From: Parachlamydiaceae bacterium
Lineage (GTDB): Bacteria > Chlamydiota > Chlamydiia > Chlamydiales > Parachlamydiaceae
Length of the DNA: 8,005 nt
NCBI GenBank assembly: GCA_013815395.1
Contig: JACDGH010000113.1
Coordinates: 1-8,005 of the forward strand
Reading direction: 5' to 3'
Positions 1-7,451 of the stretch are shown piece after piece. Each line of letters begins with the position of its first letter. Position 1 is the first letter of the stretch. Position numbers and translations under genes: made by a program. The notes under the pieces were generated by a model that saw nothing but the letters and a program-made list of their open reading frames with translations, was not told the DNA's origin and did not search any database.

Positions 1-2
1 AT

Positions 3-700
3 TATATTCTAAGTTGCAATCTTGTTCAGGAGGAACGCTTCGAGATTAGTAAAATAGCCGCTTCACATAGCGGTGGAGAGCTTTCTGAAATCATCATTCA
101 TTTAGGTTTAAATCAGGAACAACGCTTCGAGATTGCTAAGATTGTGGCTGTACAGAATGGCGAAGCGATATCTAAATTAATCGCTAAATATGACCTTAAT
201 CAAGATCAGCTCTTCGAGATTGCTATGATTGTGGCTGCATATAATGAAGAGGCTATATCAAAAACTTTAGCTAAATACCTCCTAAATGAAGAACAGCGCT
301 TCGAGATTGCTAAAATTGCTGTGTCACAAAATGCAAGGGGAGTTTCTGAATGTATACTTAATTATAGACTAAACCAAGAACAGCGCTTCGAAATTGCTAT
401 GATTGCGGTTGCAAGTAATGTAATGGCAGTTTCACAAAATATTTCTAATTACGACCTTAGTCCTGAGCAACGTTTTGTGATAGCAAAAATAGTCGCTGCT
501 AGAAATGGATGGGCTATTTCTGAACATATTCCCGAATACCATCTTAATCAGGAGCAGTCCTTTGAAATTGCTAAATTAGCTGCAAGGGAAAGTGTAAATA
601 ATTTTTGCGAAAACATTAAAAATTATAGAATTACAAAATCAATTTACTGCTTTGAAATTGCAAAAATTGTGGCTGGACAACTTTTGGATTCAAATGATAC
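3..700 (+). repeat. In-frame tandem repeat array, 87-bp (29-residue) period, about 8 units
   Basis: The codon before the FEI core (Arg in most units) begins at 36, 123, 210, 297, 384, 471, 558 and 648. That gives six exact 87-bp steps and a last step of 90 bp. Units 1, 2, 4 and 5 share the DNA word cgcttcga(g/a)att, unit 3 differs by one base at its start, and units 6-8 drift (tttgtgata, tttgaaatt). The array probably continues upstream of the window. The repeat encodes a two-helix-like unit ending in an LNQEQ-type turn. Confidence 0.9.
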
Positions 701-2621
701 CGCAGATCTGGTTTTAAAAAGAATAAGCAATTGCCTCCCTTCAGAATTAACTATTCATGATTTAAATCAACATGCAGAAAAAAGTCTATATGACACTTAT
801 TTTAGTCCTTTTATAGATGAAATAAGCAGACAAAGAGATCTTTTTATTAGGAAGCCGCTTATTCATTGTCTAGCTTCATTTCTTGTGCTTTGTGAAAGTT
901 ATAATCTATCTCCTAAAAGCTTAAAGAGAGGCTTGCCTATTATTAAAGAGCTATTCGATTTCAGAGAACCCGAGTTTCGCTTTAGTTTAATAAGCAGTGT
1001 TGTGGAAGCTCTTAGAACTGAGGGTAGGATTGAGTCTTGGGAGGGTCTTTTTAATTTGACCGAAAATAAATCATTTACACCTCTCATTTGCATGTTTATG
1101 GATCCTCTGATGCTAGAAAAGGATAAAGTTTCTATTGCTCATATTATCAAAACTCGTGTTTTTCAAAATACTCGCGTTCGAAATCCATTCATAAAAAACC
1201 TGGAGAAGCTAGTTAATGAAAAAAAAATTAGCATCGAAAATAAACGCTTAATTTTTTGTAATTTTGTTTGTTGCCAACCACTTACAACAAATTCTTTAAT
1301 TAAAAATTCACAAAATATTGCTTTTCTACTTGGATTCTGCGAAACAGAAATTTTAATAAATGCAGATCCAGATAAAGGACTAGATCCTTTGGTCAATCAT
1401 GTCCTTAAGAAGCATTTAGGATTAGATTCTATAGAAAACTGTGCTGAAAAATTCCTAAATACCTTTGGATTATTTCGGCAGCCAGATGCAATTTTTCGCT
1501 ACGCTGCAACACTTATGCAATTGGGCTTTTTGCGTGAAGAATATATGGAGCGCTTGCGGGAATTCGCCTGCAGTGTTCTGGAAGGGAGTTTTCCCGCAAT
1601 GCGGTACACAACTAATAACAATTTGCACCTACAAACTGTTTTTAGTGGGCCTGAGGGACAAGGGCTCAAAGAGAAATGGGAAAGGGGTGCAATATATGAT
1701 GACTTATTTACTTCAGATTCTGTTAGTGTACGACAGGAAAAAGTTTTTGATTGCGTCGATTTTTTTCGAACAAAAATCCTTCAAGAGAATCATTTAGATA
1801 ATAACTATTCCGAACTATTTATAGCCTTATCTAATCCGACTAAAATTGAAGAACTTAAAGGAATTTTGACTGCAAAACTTCAAGGAAGAGATTTATGGGG
1901 AAAAAAAATGAGCAGCTTTCAATTACAAGTAATCAATTTGATGTACCCTGATGCTCCTTATTCCAATATAGAGATTAAAATGAAATTGGAATCCCTTTCG
2001 AAAGCCTTAAATAGCATATATCCGCAGGGTTCAACCGAAAATCGTCCTCAGCTTTGTGAAGATCTTAAAGAGGTGATCGGCCATCTCCAGTCCCCTCAAG
2101 CAACAAGACAAGTAAGTCAGTATGATGGCTGGTTGGTTAGAGATACAGACGACCCTTGCACTCTTTTGCTTTTAGGAACAGAAATTTCTACCCAAAGCTG
2201 TCAATCTGTAGATAGATCCCCTGATTTTTCTAAGTGCTTACTTTCCTACCTTATCGACGGTAAAAATCGAGTTCTGGTTGTTAGTGATGAGGAAGGGAAA
2301 ACTATTGCAAGGTCTGTGTTGCGGCTTCTATGTGATTCGGAAGGTAGGAATGTTTTATTTCAAGAGTATATTTATCCAAAAACTCCAATGGATGCCGCCA
2401 TAACTACAGCCTTAAATAATGGGGCTAAGCGCAGGGCAAAAGAACTCAATTTACCACTGCTTTCGGACAAGTTATCAGATGTGCCCTATCCTTATACTGT
2501 ACGTTCAAAAGGGGGCAGAGCCCCATCGGAATATGTCGAAAGCGGGGACATGTTAACGATAGGGGTTACTGGCAATATTTGGCATCTTAATAGTCTTTAC
2601 TGTGTCTTAGATTCGCAATAG
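3..2621 (+). CDS. Large tandem-repeat protein of unknown function, 5'-partial
   Basis: The frame is open from the left window edge to the TAG at 2619-2621 (872 codons visible), so the true start lies upstream. An internal GTG at 144 sits in the middle of a repeat and is not a credible start. Residues 1-230 are tandem 29-residue units built on a (R/C)FEIAKI core preceded by a LNQEQ-like segment; they are probably helical pairs. Residues 230-700 are a long, mostly helical-looking region without a motif I recognise. From about residue 706 a different, more beta-rich domain follows, with GTEISTQSCQS near 725-735, then GKNRVLVVSDEEGKTIARS and a helix with AKRRAKELNLPLL. The C-terminal half faintly resembles an acetyltransferase-like alpha/beta fold, but I cannot assign it. 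No membrane segments are seen. Its end overlaps the convergent LRR gene by 25 bp. Large repeat proteins of this kind are typical accessory genes of environmental chlamydiae and may act on the host cell; that is inference. The coding call is firm, the function is not. Confidence 0.9.
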   Translation, partial: YILSCNLVQEERFEISKIAASHSGGELSEIIIHLGLNQEQRFEIAKIVAVQNGEAISKLIAKYDLNQDQLFEIAMIVAAYNEEAISKTLAKYLLNEEQRFEIAKIAVSQNARGVSECILNYRLNQEQRFEIAMIAVASNVMAVSQNISNYDLSPEQRFVIAKIVAARNGWAISEHIPEYHLNQEQSFEIAKLAARESVNNFCENIKNYRITKSIYCFEIAKIVAGQLLDSNDTADLVLKRISNCLPSELTIHDLNQHAEKSLYDTYFSPFIDEISRQRDLFIRKPLIHCLASFLVLCESYNLSPKSLKRGLPIIKELFDFREPEFRFSLISSVVEALRTEGRIESWEGLFNLTENKSFTPLICMFMDPLMLEKDKVSIAHIIKTRVFQNTRVRNPFIKNLEKLVNEKKISIENKRLIFCNFVCCQPLTTNSLIKNSQNIAFLLGFCETEILINADPDKGLDPLVNHVLKKHLGLDSIENCAEKFLNTFGLFRQPDAIFRYAATLMQLGFLREEYMERLREFACSVLEGSFPAMRYTTNNNLHLQTVFSGPEGQGLKEKWERGAIYDDLFTSDSVSVRQEKVFDCVDFFRTKILQENHLDNNYSELFIALSNPTKIEELKGILTAKLQGRDLWGKKMSSFQLQVINLMYPDAPYSNIEIKMKLESLSKALNSIYPQGSTENRPQLCEDLKEVIGHLQSPQATRQVSQYDGWLVRDTDDPCTLLLLGTEISTQSCQSVDRSPDFSKCLLSYLIDGKNRVLVVSDEEGKTIARSVLRLLCDSEGRNVLFQEYIYPKTPMDAAITTALNNGAKRRAKELNLPLLSDKLSDVPYPYTVRSKGGRAPSEYVESGDMLTIGVTGNIWHLNSLYCVLDSQ

Positions 2622-3751
2622 CGATTAGCTCTATTAATCATTTCGTTGAGTTCAGGATGATTGTATTGGCTTGGGATATTTACGTTTAATAGAGTAGAAA
2701 GTTTCAAGATATCATCATGAGATAGTCTGGGGCATTCGAATAAAATTAGATTCTTCAAGCTAATGTTGTTATTAAGAAGCATTCCATTCATTTCTAAGTC
2801 AATATTTTCAACAAATTCATCCGTTAAATTATTGCAGCGTGAAAGGTCTAGTGTTTCCAAACTTTCCATAATTAAACCACCAAAGATCTTTGCTGCGCCT
2901 TGATTGGTTAAGTTGCATCCTGCCAAAGCTAAGATTTGCAATTGACTTTTAGCAATAGATTCAATGGTTTTATCCGTGAGTAAGGGGCAATAGGATATAT
3001 CCAACGATTGTAATTTTTTCAATCGGTTGACGATCATCTCTACATGTTGATCTTGTAATAAGGCACACCTTGCTAAATTACAGTGGGTCATAGATTGGGG
3101 CAATGAGGAAATAATGTGAGAGAAAAAGATATCGTCATCAGGTCTTAAGAAAGAAAAAAAACTGTTTTGTGCATTCAGACCAGCATTTTTAAAATAGATA
3201 GCGATCATTTGCTTGGAAATATTACAGTCCGATTTAAACTGATCTCGTGCATTTTCCACGAAAGCCATAACCTTAGATTTCGAAATAAATAAAGTCTGAT
3301 TAGGGGGATTTATTCGACCAGGGTTTAGAATATTTTTACAATGTTCCTTAACGCTATTTTCCTTAAGAGGATGTGAGGAATTAGGATAGATGACAAAAGA
3401 ATTTTTAGAATGCTCTGTCAATATAATAGCAGCTGAAATTGTTTTTTCTAAAGTGGTCGGCCTGTCTAAGTAACCTTTCCTGCCAGTGCAGATTTCAAAA
3501 TTGCGGGCAAGTTGTTGCAGCTTTACGAGATTAGGACAATCTTCCGCAGTAAATTGTGATTCATGACCTCGAATCCATTCTGAGATGGCTTCACAAACTC
3601 TTTTTGCCACATCAGAATTTAATAACGGGGCCTCCTGAGAAGTGCCCAATACGGTATCGGCAAATTTATTGGTAAAGTCATCTAAGCTATCTACATGCGC
3701 CCAAGATTGTAAAGTTTGACGAAAGGGCGCTAAACATAAAGACGCTTGCAT
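2597..3751 (-). CDS. Leucine-rich-repeat protein, cysteine-containing eukaryote-like type
   Basis: The 384-residue protein starts at ATG 3751 and ends with TAA at 2597-2599. Residues 1-215 are a region I do not recognise, probably alpha-helical, with no signal peptide or membrane segment. Residues about 218-358 hold four to five leucine-rich repeats of roughly 26 residues, with the pattern LQSLDISYCPLLTD, LQILALAGCNLTN, LETLDLSRCNNLTD and LKNLILFECPRLSH. The Cys at the end of each beta strand and the Leu-Thr-Asp that follows mark the cysteine-containing subtype best known from eukaryotic F-box/AMN1 proteins. No F-box is visible at the N-terminus. Such LRR proteins are abundant in amoeba-associated chlamydiae and are thought to bind host or other proteins; secretion by the type III system is possible but not shown here. 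It is the last gene of the uup-RNase-LRR operon, 8 bp after the RNase stop. Its 3' end overlaps the convergent repeat-protein gene by 25 bp. Confidence 0.9.
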   Translation of the reverse strand: MQASLCLAPFRQTLQSWAHVDSLDDFTNKFADTVLGTSQEAPLLNSDVAKRVCEAISEWIRGHESQFTAEDCPNLVKLQQLARNFEICTGRKGYLDRPTTLEKTISAAIILTEHSKNSFVIYPNSSHPLKENSVKEHCKNILNPGRINPPNQTLFISKSKVMAFVENARDQFKSDCNISKQMIAIYFKNAGLNAQNSFFSFLRPDDDIFFSHIISSLPQSMTHCNLARCALLQDQHVEMIVNRLKKLQSLDISYCPLLTDKTIESIAKSQLQILALAGCNLTNQGAAKIFGGLIMESLETLDLSRCNNLTDEFVENIDLEMNGMLLNNNISLKNLILFECPRLSHDDILKLSTLLNVNIPSQYNHPELNEMINRANRYCESKTQ

Positions 3752-3762
3752 GAATACCTCTA
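3752..3762 (-). promoter_or_regulatory. Ribosome binding site of the LRR gene overlapping the RNase stop codon
   Basis: On the minus strand the sequence TTTAGAGGTATTCATG places an AGAGG Shine-Dalgarno (3761-3757) five bases before the ATG. The AG of AGAGG belongs to the TAG stop (3762-3760) of the RNase gene. This supports the ATG at 3751 as the start and suggests translational coupling between the two genes. Confidence 0.75.
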
Positions 3763-5228
3763 AATTTTTTCAAAATCAATATACCCATTCCATACATCCG
3801 TATGGATAAGTTTTACGTTAATATGGTCTCCGACATCTAGGTCAAAATTGCCTCTGACAAGTTTACCTTCTGTGGGTGGATCGAGCAATCTAACCCAGGT
3901 CCCTTTCTCGTTCGCACCTGTAACAATTGCTTTAAATTCATTGCCGATCATTGAAGATAAGACCAAGGCCGCCGCTGATTTTTGCATGCGTCGTTCCACT
4001 TTTTCAGCATCATCTTCCTTTTGAGTGCAGTGGTCAGCTAAAGCAAAAAGCTCTTCAGTGCTATATGGAGGAGATTGTTGAGTTAGTTTAGCTATCAATA
4101 TTCTTTGTGTAATTAAATCCGGATAACGCCTGTTTGGCGCTGTCGAATGAGTGTAATTGCGCAAAGCGAGTCCAAAATGGCCCGGGGCGGGCTTACCAGG
4201 AATAGCCACACGATACTCACCTTTCCCAAGTAGTTTAATAATCGTAAGGGAAAGATCTGGGTATGTTACAGGTGAAGCTTCTTTTTGTCCAATGAGAAAT
4301 TTTTCTAGCGCCGGAGCGTCCGGTTCTGAGGGGAGTTTTTCTCCTCGTGCTGCGGCAATTTCTACAATTTTATTCCATCTCTTTGGGACAATAACAACGC
4401 GTCTCAATTGTGGTATGGCATATTTTTCAGAATATTTTGCAGAGATCATGTTTGCAATGATCATAAAATTTTCAATTAGCTTGCGGGTCCTAGTGATAGT
4501 AACAGGTTTAATGTCGACAACGGTGCCTTCTGAAAGAACCGCTTGAGGTTCAATGGTTTCTAAGCTTAGTGTGCCTTCTTGTTGACGAAATAATTGAAGT
4601 TCAGTCGCAATAGAATCTTGCAAGCGGATTTGTTCAATGAGGCCAGGTGTCTTCTCAATACTAGAAGGAGGAGGGGTCGTCCCATCCAACCAAGCGCTTA
4701 GGCTGTTATAGGCAAGTTTTGCATAATTGTGAACATAGGCTAAATAGATATCGTATTCTTCTAGTGACCCATTTTTAGAAATCACACCTTCAAAAATTAA
4801 AGCCAGGCGGTCTTCATTCGGATTAAGCGATGTTAAATCTGTAGATAATTTTACAGGAAGCATAGGAAAGATTTCAGAAGGGGTATACACAGAGGTGGTA
4901 TTGTGAAGAGCATGCGCATCGATGGCAGTATTTTTTTTTACTAAATAGCTTACATTTGCTATAGCAACTAAAACTCGATGCTTATCTCCCTCTAAACTTT
5001 CTGCATAAGTTATCTGATCCAGATCTTGGAATCATCATTATCAACCGAAAACCACAACAGGTTACGCATGTCGCGTACCTGCATTGTTGACAAAGGAATT
5101 GTAGTTTTTTGTAACAAGCTAACTTCATCTAGAGCCTCTTTAGAAAAGTCAGAAAGTAGATCTTTATCCCGCATCGCTTGTTTTGCTATCACGTCTAAGT
5201 TGGTAGTACTTGTTACTTTGCCGTTCAT
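3760..5228 (-). pseudogene. RNB-family (RNase II/R-like) exoribonuclease, interrupted by a frameshift
   Basis: Two minus-strand frames together make one RNB-domain protein of about 489 residues. The first frame (ATG 5228, TAA at 5010-5012) carries residues 1-67 and ends its similarity at RDMRNLLWFSVDNDDS. The second frame resumes at 5025 with DLDQITYAE and runs to TAG 3760-3762. One base is missing near 5025-5028, so the normal product would be only 72 residues. The joined protein has the metal-binding motif VDNDDSxDLDQ (Asp 63, 69, 71), the segment PMLPVKLSTDLTSLNPNEDR, and the RNB signature NYTHSTAPNRRYPDL with its catalytic-type arginines. It ends in an S1-like OB fold (KAIVTGANEKGTWVRLL to the C-terminus). 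It lacks the N-terminal cold-shock domains of E. coli RNase II, as short RNB proteins do. Intact homologues degrade single-stranded RNA 3' to 5' in the cytoplasm. The start is supported by AAGGA six bases upstream. It is the second gene of the operon. It may be a recent pseudogene, or an intact gene with a sequencing error. Confidence 0.85.
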
Positions 5229-5240
5229 GAGAAATCCTTA
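5229..5240 (-). promoter_or_regulatory. Ribosome binding site of the RNB ribonuclease gene
   Basis: Minus strand TAAGGATTTCTC precedes the ATG at 5228. AAGGA at 5239-5235 with six bases of spacing is a good Shine-Dalgarno and supports the short N-terminus without cold-shock domains. Confidence 0.65.
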
Positions 5241-5245
5241 TTTAG

Positions 5246-5279
5246 AGAGGGGATGAAAAATTCATTAGCCATTCCCTCT
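5246..5279 (-). other. Possible stem-loop between uup and the RNase gene
   Basis: AGAGGG pairs with CCCTCT (5274-5279 with 5246-5251). After one mismatch, ATG/CAT (5253-5255 with 5270-5272) extends the stem around a 14-base loop. It overlaps the uup stop codon and is not followed by a T-run in the direction of transcription, so it is not a classical terminator. It could be an mRNA processing or stability element, or chance. Confidence 0.3.
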
Positions 5280-7086
5280 AATGATTTTTACTATCGAGTT
5301 CTTGCCAGCGTTGAAATGACAATTCTAGTTCATGCTGTGCACTTTCTAATTGTTTACAGGTCAATTGCAACTCGGTAAGATCATTACTTTCGGTATGCTT
5401 TTGCATACTCGCATGTAAAGTGGCGATCTTCCCTTCAATAGTTGTAATCTTAACTTCCATCTGCTCTAACTCTTTCATCTCTTTATAAGATAGTTTTTTT
5501 TTCGAGTCAGAGGAAGGGTTTTTTTCAATGCGTTCATTTTTAGCAATTGTTGTTTGAGGGACTGCTCTTTTTTTTTGCTCCACATAGGCTTCCCACTGGC
5601 GATAGTCAGCTAAAATGGGGATTTCACCGGGAAGCCCTAAACCGATGACGCTTGTGGCTAAACGATCTAGCAGGGCGCGATCGTGAGTAATTAAAACTAT
5701 GGCGCCAGGAAATTCTAATAGGCTTTCCTCTAATGTCTCTAGCGTGGCTATATCTAAATCGTTGGTGGGCTCATCAAGTAGCAGCAAATCTGCAGGTTGG
5801 AGCATTAATCTTGCTATTTGAATGCGAGCGCGTTCTCCCCCGGATAATTGCTTCACGGGTAAGTCCATTCGATCTAGCGTAAATAAAAAACGTTTTGCCC
5901 AAGAGTTTACATGAATATGCGAACCTCGATAAATGACAGTATCGCCTTCGGGCGCTAAGGCGCTTCTCAATGTTGCATCTGGGGGGAGTTGTTGACGATA
6001 TTGGTCGAAATATACGATCCGAATACCATCAGCATATTTTATTGTCCCAATATCCGGTTGGATCTCTTTGGCTATCATTTTAAGGAGTGTGCTCTTACCG
6101 CATCCATTGGGTCCGACAATACCTAAACACATTCCTGGACTTAAAGTGATATCGAGTCCAGAAAATAGCTCACGGCCACCTAATGACTTAGCCGCATTTT
6201 TAATAGAAACTAATCTATTGGTTTGCCGATCTGTGGATTCGAAGTCGATCTTAGAGGTGGACTGCTTGTTTCTTGTTTTTATATTGTCGAGATCCTGAAT
6301 CAATTTATTGGCACTTTGTATGCGCGCGGTTGATTTGGTAGTGCGGGCTTTAGGGGAGCGACGAAGCCAATCTATTTCGTTGCGAACTTTTTGGGAAAGT
6401 GCCTGTTCAGATTGTAGTTGCTGCTCGATAAATTCTGTTTTTTTTTCAATAAATTCCAAATAGCTACCTTCAACAGTATAAGTGCCTTGCGGATATATTG
6501 AGTTAAGCTCCATCATTTTATGGGTGACGTTCTGTAAAATATAGCGATCGTGGCTGGTGATGATGAAAGCAATATTTTCAGTTTGTAAAAAATTTTCCAG
6601 CCATAAGATGCCTTCGAGATCAAGGTGGTTTGTGGGCTCATCCAACAATAAGATGTCGGGAGAATTAATAAGTTCCTTAGCTAAGTCTAATCGCTTTTTC
6701 CACCCTCCTGATAAAGTTTGTGCCTCTTGTTGTGGATCGCTAAAGCCGAGCTTGGAAAGCAGGATGGCTACTTGAGTGTGACGTTCGTAATCGGGTAAAT
6801 TCATTTGTCCCGATATAGCATTAAAGACGACTTCTTCCACAGATTGCGATGTGTAGCTAGAAGTTTGGGGCACATATCCTATGCGCACAGATTTTTTATA
6901 TGAAACTGTGCCTTTATCAGAATTTTCGATCCCGACCAATATTTTGAGTAATGTTGATTTGCCTGCGCCATTTGGTCCGATAAGGCCGATTTTATCGCCG
7001 CGGAAGATTCCAAATGATACGTCTTTAAAGAGTTGCCTTGAACCATGGGACTTGGCAAGAGATTGACAGCTAAGTAATAATGACAT
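5278..7086 (-). CDS. uup: ABC-F family ATPase, Uup type
   Basis: A 602-residue protein with two ATP-binding cassettes and no membrane domain, the ABC-F layout. Cassette 1 has Walker A GPNGAGKST (37-45), signature LSGGWKKR (125-132), Walker B LLLDEPTNHLD (146-156) and an H-loop SHD (178-180). Cassette 2 has GPNGCGKST (325-333), LSGGERAR (414-421), LLLDEPTNDLD (436-446) and THD (467-469). The linker (about 195-285) is helical and basic and includes WLRRSPKARTTKSTARIQ; in ABC-F proteins this part reaches the ribosomal P-site tRNA. Residues 530-600 form the coiled-coil C-terminal extension (YKEMKELEQME to QRWQELDS) typical of Uup and implicated in nucleic-acid or ribosome binding. All catalytic residues are present, so it should be an active ATPase. 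Bacterial Uup acts in the cytoplasm, linked to ribosome function and, in E. coli, to precise transposon excision. The start MSLLLSC is typical for the family, although the upstream Shine-Dalgarno is weak (GGATAA is far from the ATG). It is the first gene of the operon, 49 bp before the RNase gene. Confidence 0.95.
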   Translation of the reverse strand: MSLLLSCQSLAKSHGSRQLFKDVSFGIFRGDKIGLIGPNGAGKSTLLKILVGIENSDKGTVSYKKSVRIGYVPQTSSYTSQSVEEVVFNAISGQMNLPDYERHTQVAILLSKLGFSDPQQEAQTLSGGWKKRLDLAKELINSPDILLLDEPTNHLDLEGILWLENFLQTENIAFIITSHDRYILQNVTHKMMELNSIYPQGTYTVEGSYLEFIEKKTEFIEQQLQSEQALSQKVRNEIDWLRRSPKARTTKSTARIQSANKLIQDLDNIKTRNKQSTSKIDFESTDRQTNRLVSIKNAAKSLGGRELFSGLDITLSPGMCLGIVGPNGCGKSTLLKMIAKEIQPDIGTIKYADGIRIVYFDQYRQQLPPDATLRSALAPEGDTVIYRGSHIHVNSWAKRFLFTLDRMDLPVKQLSGGERARIQIARLMLQPADLLLLDEPTNDLDIATLETLEESLLEFPGAIVLITHDRALLDRLATSVIGLGLPGEIPILADYRQWEAYVEQKKRAVPQTTIAKNERIEKNPSSDSKKKLSYKEMKELEQMEVKITTIEGKIATLHASMQKHTESNDLTELQLTCKQLESAQHELELSFQRWQELDSKNH

Positions 7087-7140
7087 GTTTTTTATTATCC
7101 GAATTAATATGAGGTAGAAGGGACAAGGAAGATTTTAGAG

Positions 7141-7407
7141 GTTTAAGGAAAAAACGCAGTAAGGGGGTAAGAAACGCTGAGGCGCTGAGAAATGTGTAAT
7201 TGATAAATAAGTTACATGGGCAAATAGTGGGAATGATCCTCTGTGTGCGCAAGTTTCTTGGACTTGTTTACCTTCTTGGTCATTGTACCCCTTTGTGCTC
7301 TCTGTGATCCCTGTGGTAGTTTTTTTACCACAGAAAACACAGAGGGGTATTCAAGGACCGAAAGGGGGAACAAGCCCTTCTCAGCGTGTCTCTGCGTTTT
7401 CCTTTAA
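7141..7407. repeat. Large imperfect inverted repeat, palindromic intergenic element
   Basis: This fills most of the 365-bp stretch without a gene between uup and the small CDS. The outer arms are ttaaggaaaaaacgcag (7143-7159) against ctgcgttttcctttaa (7392-7407). Cgctgagaa (7183-7191) is matched exactly by ttctcagcg (7378-7386). From 7260 to 7377 the arms mirror each other almost continuously: ggacttgtt/aacaagccc, tacccc (7286-7291)/ggggta (7344-7349), ctctgtg (7300-7306)/cacagag (7338-7344), and ctgtggta (7311-7318)/taccacag (7326-7333) around a 7-base T-rich loop. The left side carries about 68 bases (7192-7259) without a partner. It has no coding potential I trust. It resembles nonautonomous palindromic repeats (REP/MITE-like) that are dispersed in bacterial intergenic regions; the family is not identified. 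Confidence 0.75.
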
Positions 7408-7431
7408 GCCGCTACAATACATAAAAGCGGC
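7408..7431. other. Short stem-loop at the edge of the palindromic element
   Basis: Gccgct (7408-7413) pairs exactly with agcggc (7426-7431) across a 12-base loop. It lies 21 bases beyond the stop of the small lysine-rich CDS. No T-run follows it in the minus direction, so a terminator role for that gene is only weakly supported. Confidence 0.3.
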
Positions 7432-7451
7432 CCAATGGCTCCATACTCTAA

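Noticed and set aside
144..146. GTG as the start of the repeat protein
   Set aside because: It falls inside the second repeat unit, has no ribosome binding site, and the frame with the same repeat continues to the window edge.
1465..1797. Plus-strand 110-residue frame inside the repeat protein
   Set aside because: It lies wholly inside the large gene in another frame, with odd composition (rich in Cys, Trp and Phe) and no ribosome binding site.
2008..2035. Shared peptide LNSIYPQG in the repeat protein and in the Uup linker (about 6480-6510)
   Set aside because: The match is only eight residues. In Uup it sits in the normal YPxG position after the first cassette. It is most likely coincidence rather than a shared domain.
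4157..4546. Plus-strand 129-residue open frame
   Set aside because: It is antisense to the well-recognised RNB domain (it runs opposite YTHSTAPNRRYPDL and neighbours) and has no sign of being a gene itself.
5010..5040. Programmed -1 ribosomal frameshift in the RNase gene
   Set aside because: The site reads TCC AAG ATC, with no X XXY YYZ slippery heptamer and no evident downstream pseudoknot. A mutation or sequence error is simpler.
7070..7252. Minus-strand 60-residue open frame overlapping the uup start
   Set aside because: It overlaps the uup start and runs through the inverted repeat. It has no good ribosome binding site and its composition looks like translated noncoding DNA.
7311..7333. 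Central hairpin of the inverted repeat as an intrinsic terminator
   Set aside because: The T-run lies in the loop, not after the stem, on both strands, so the classical arrangement is missing.
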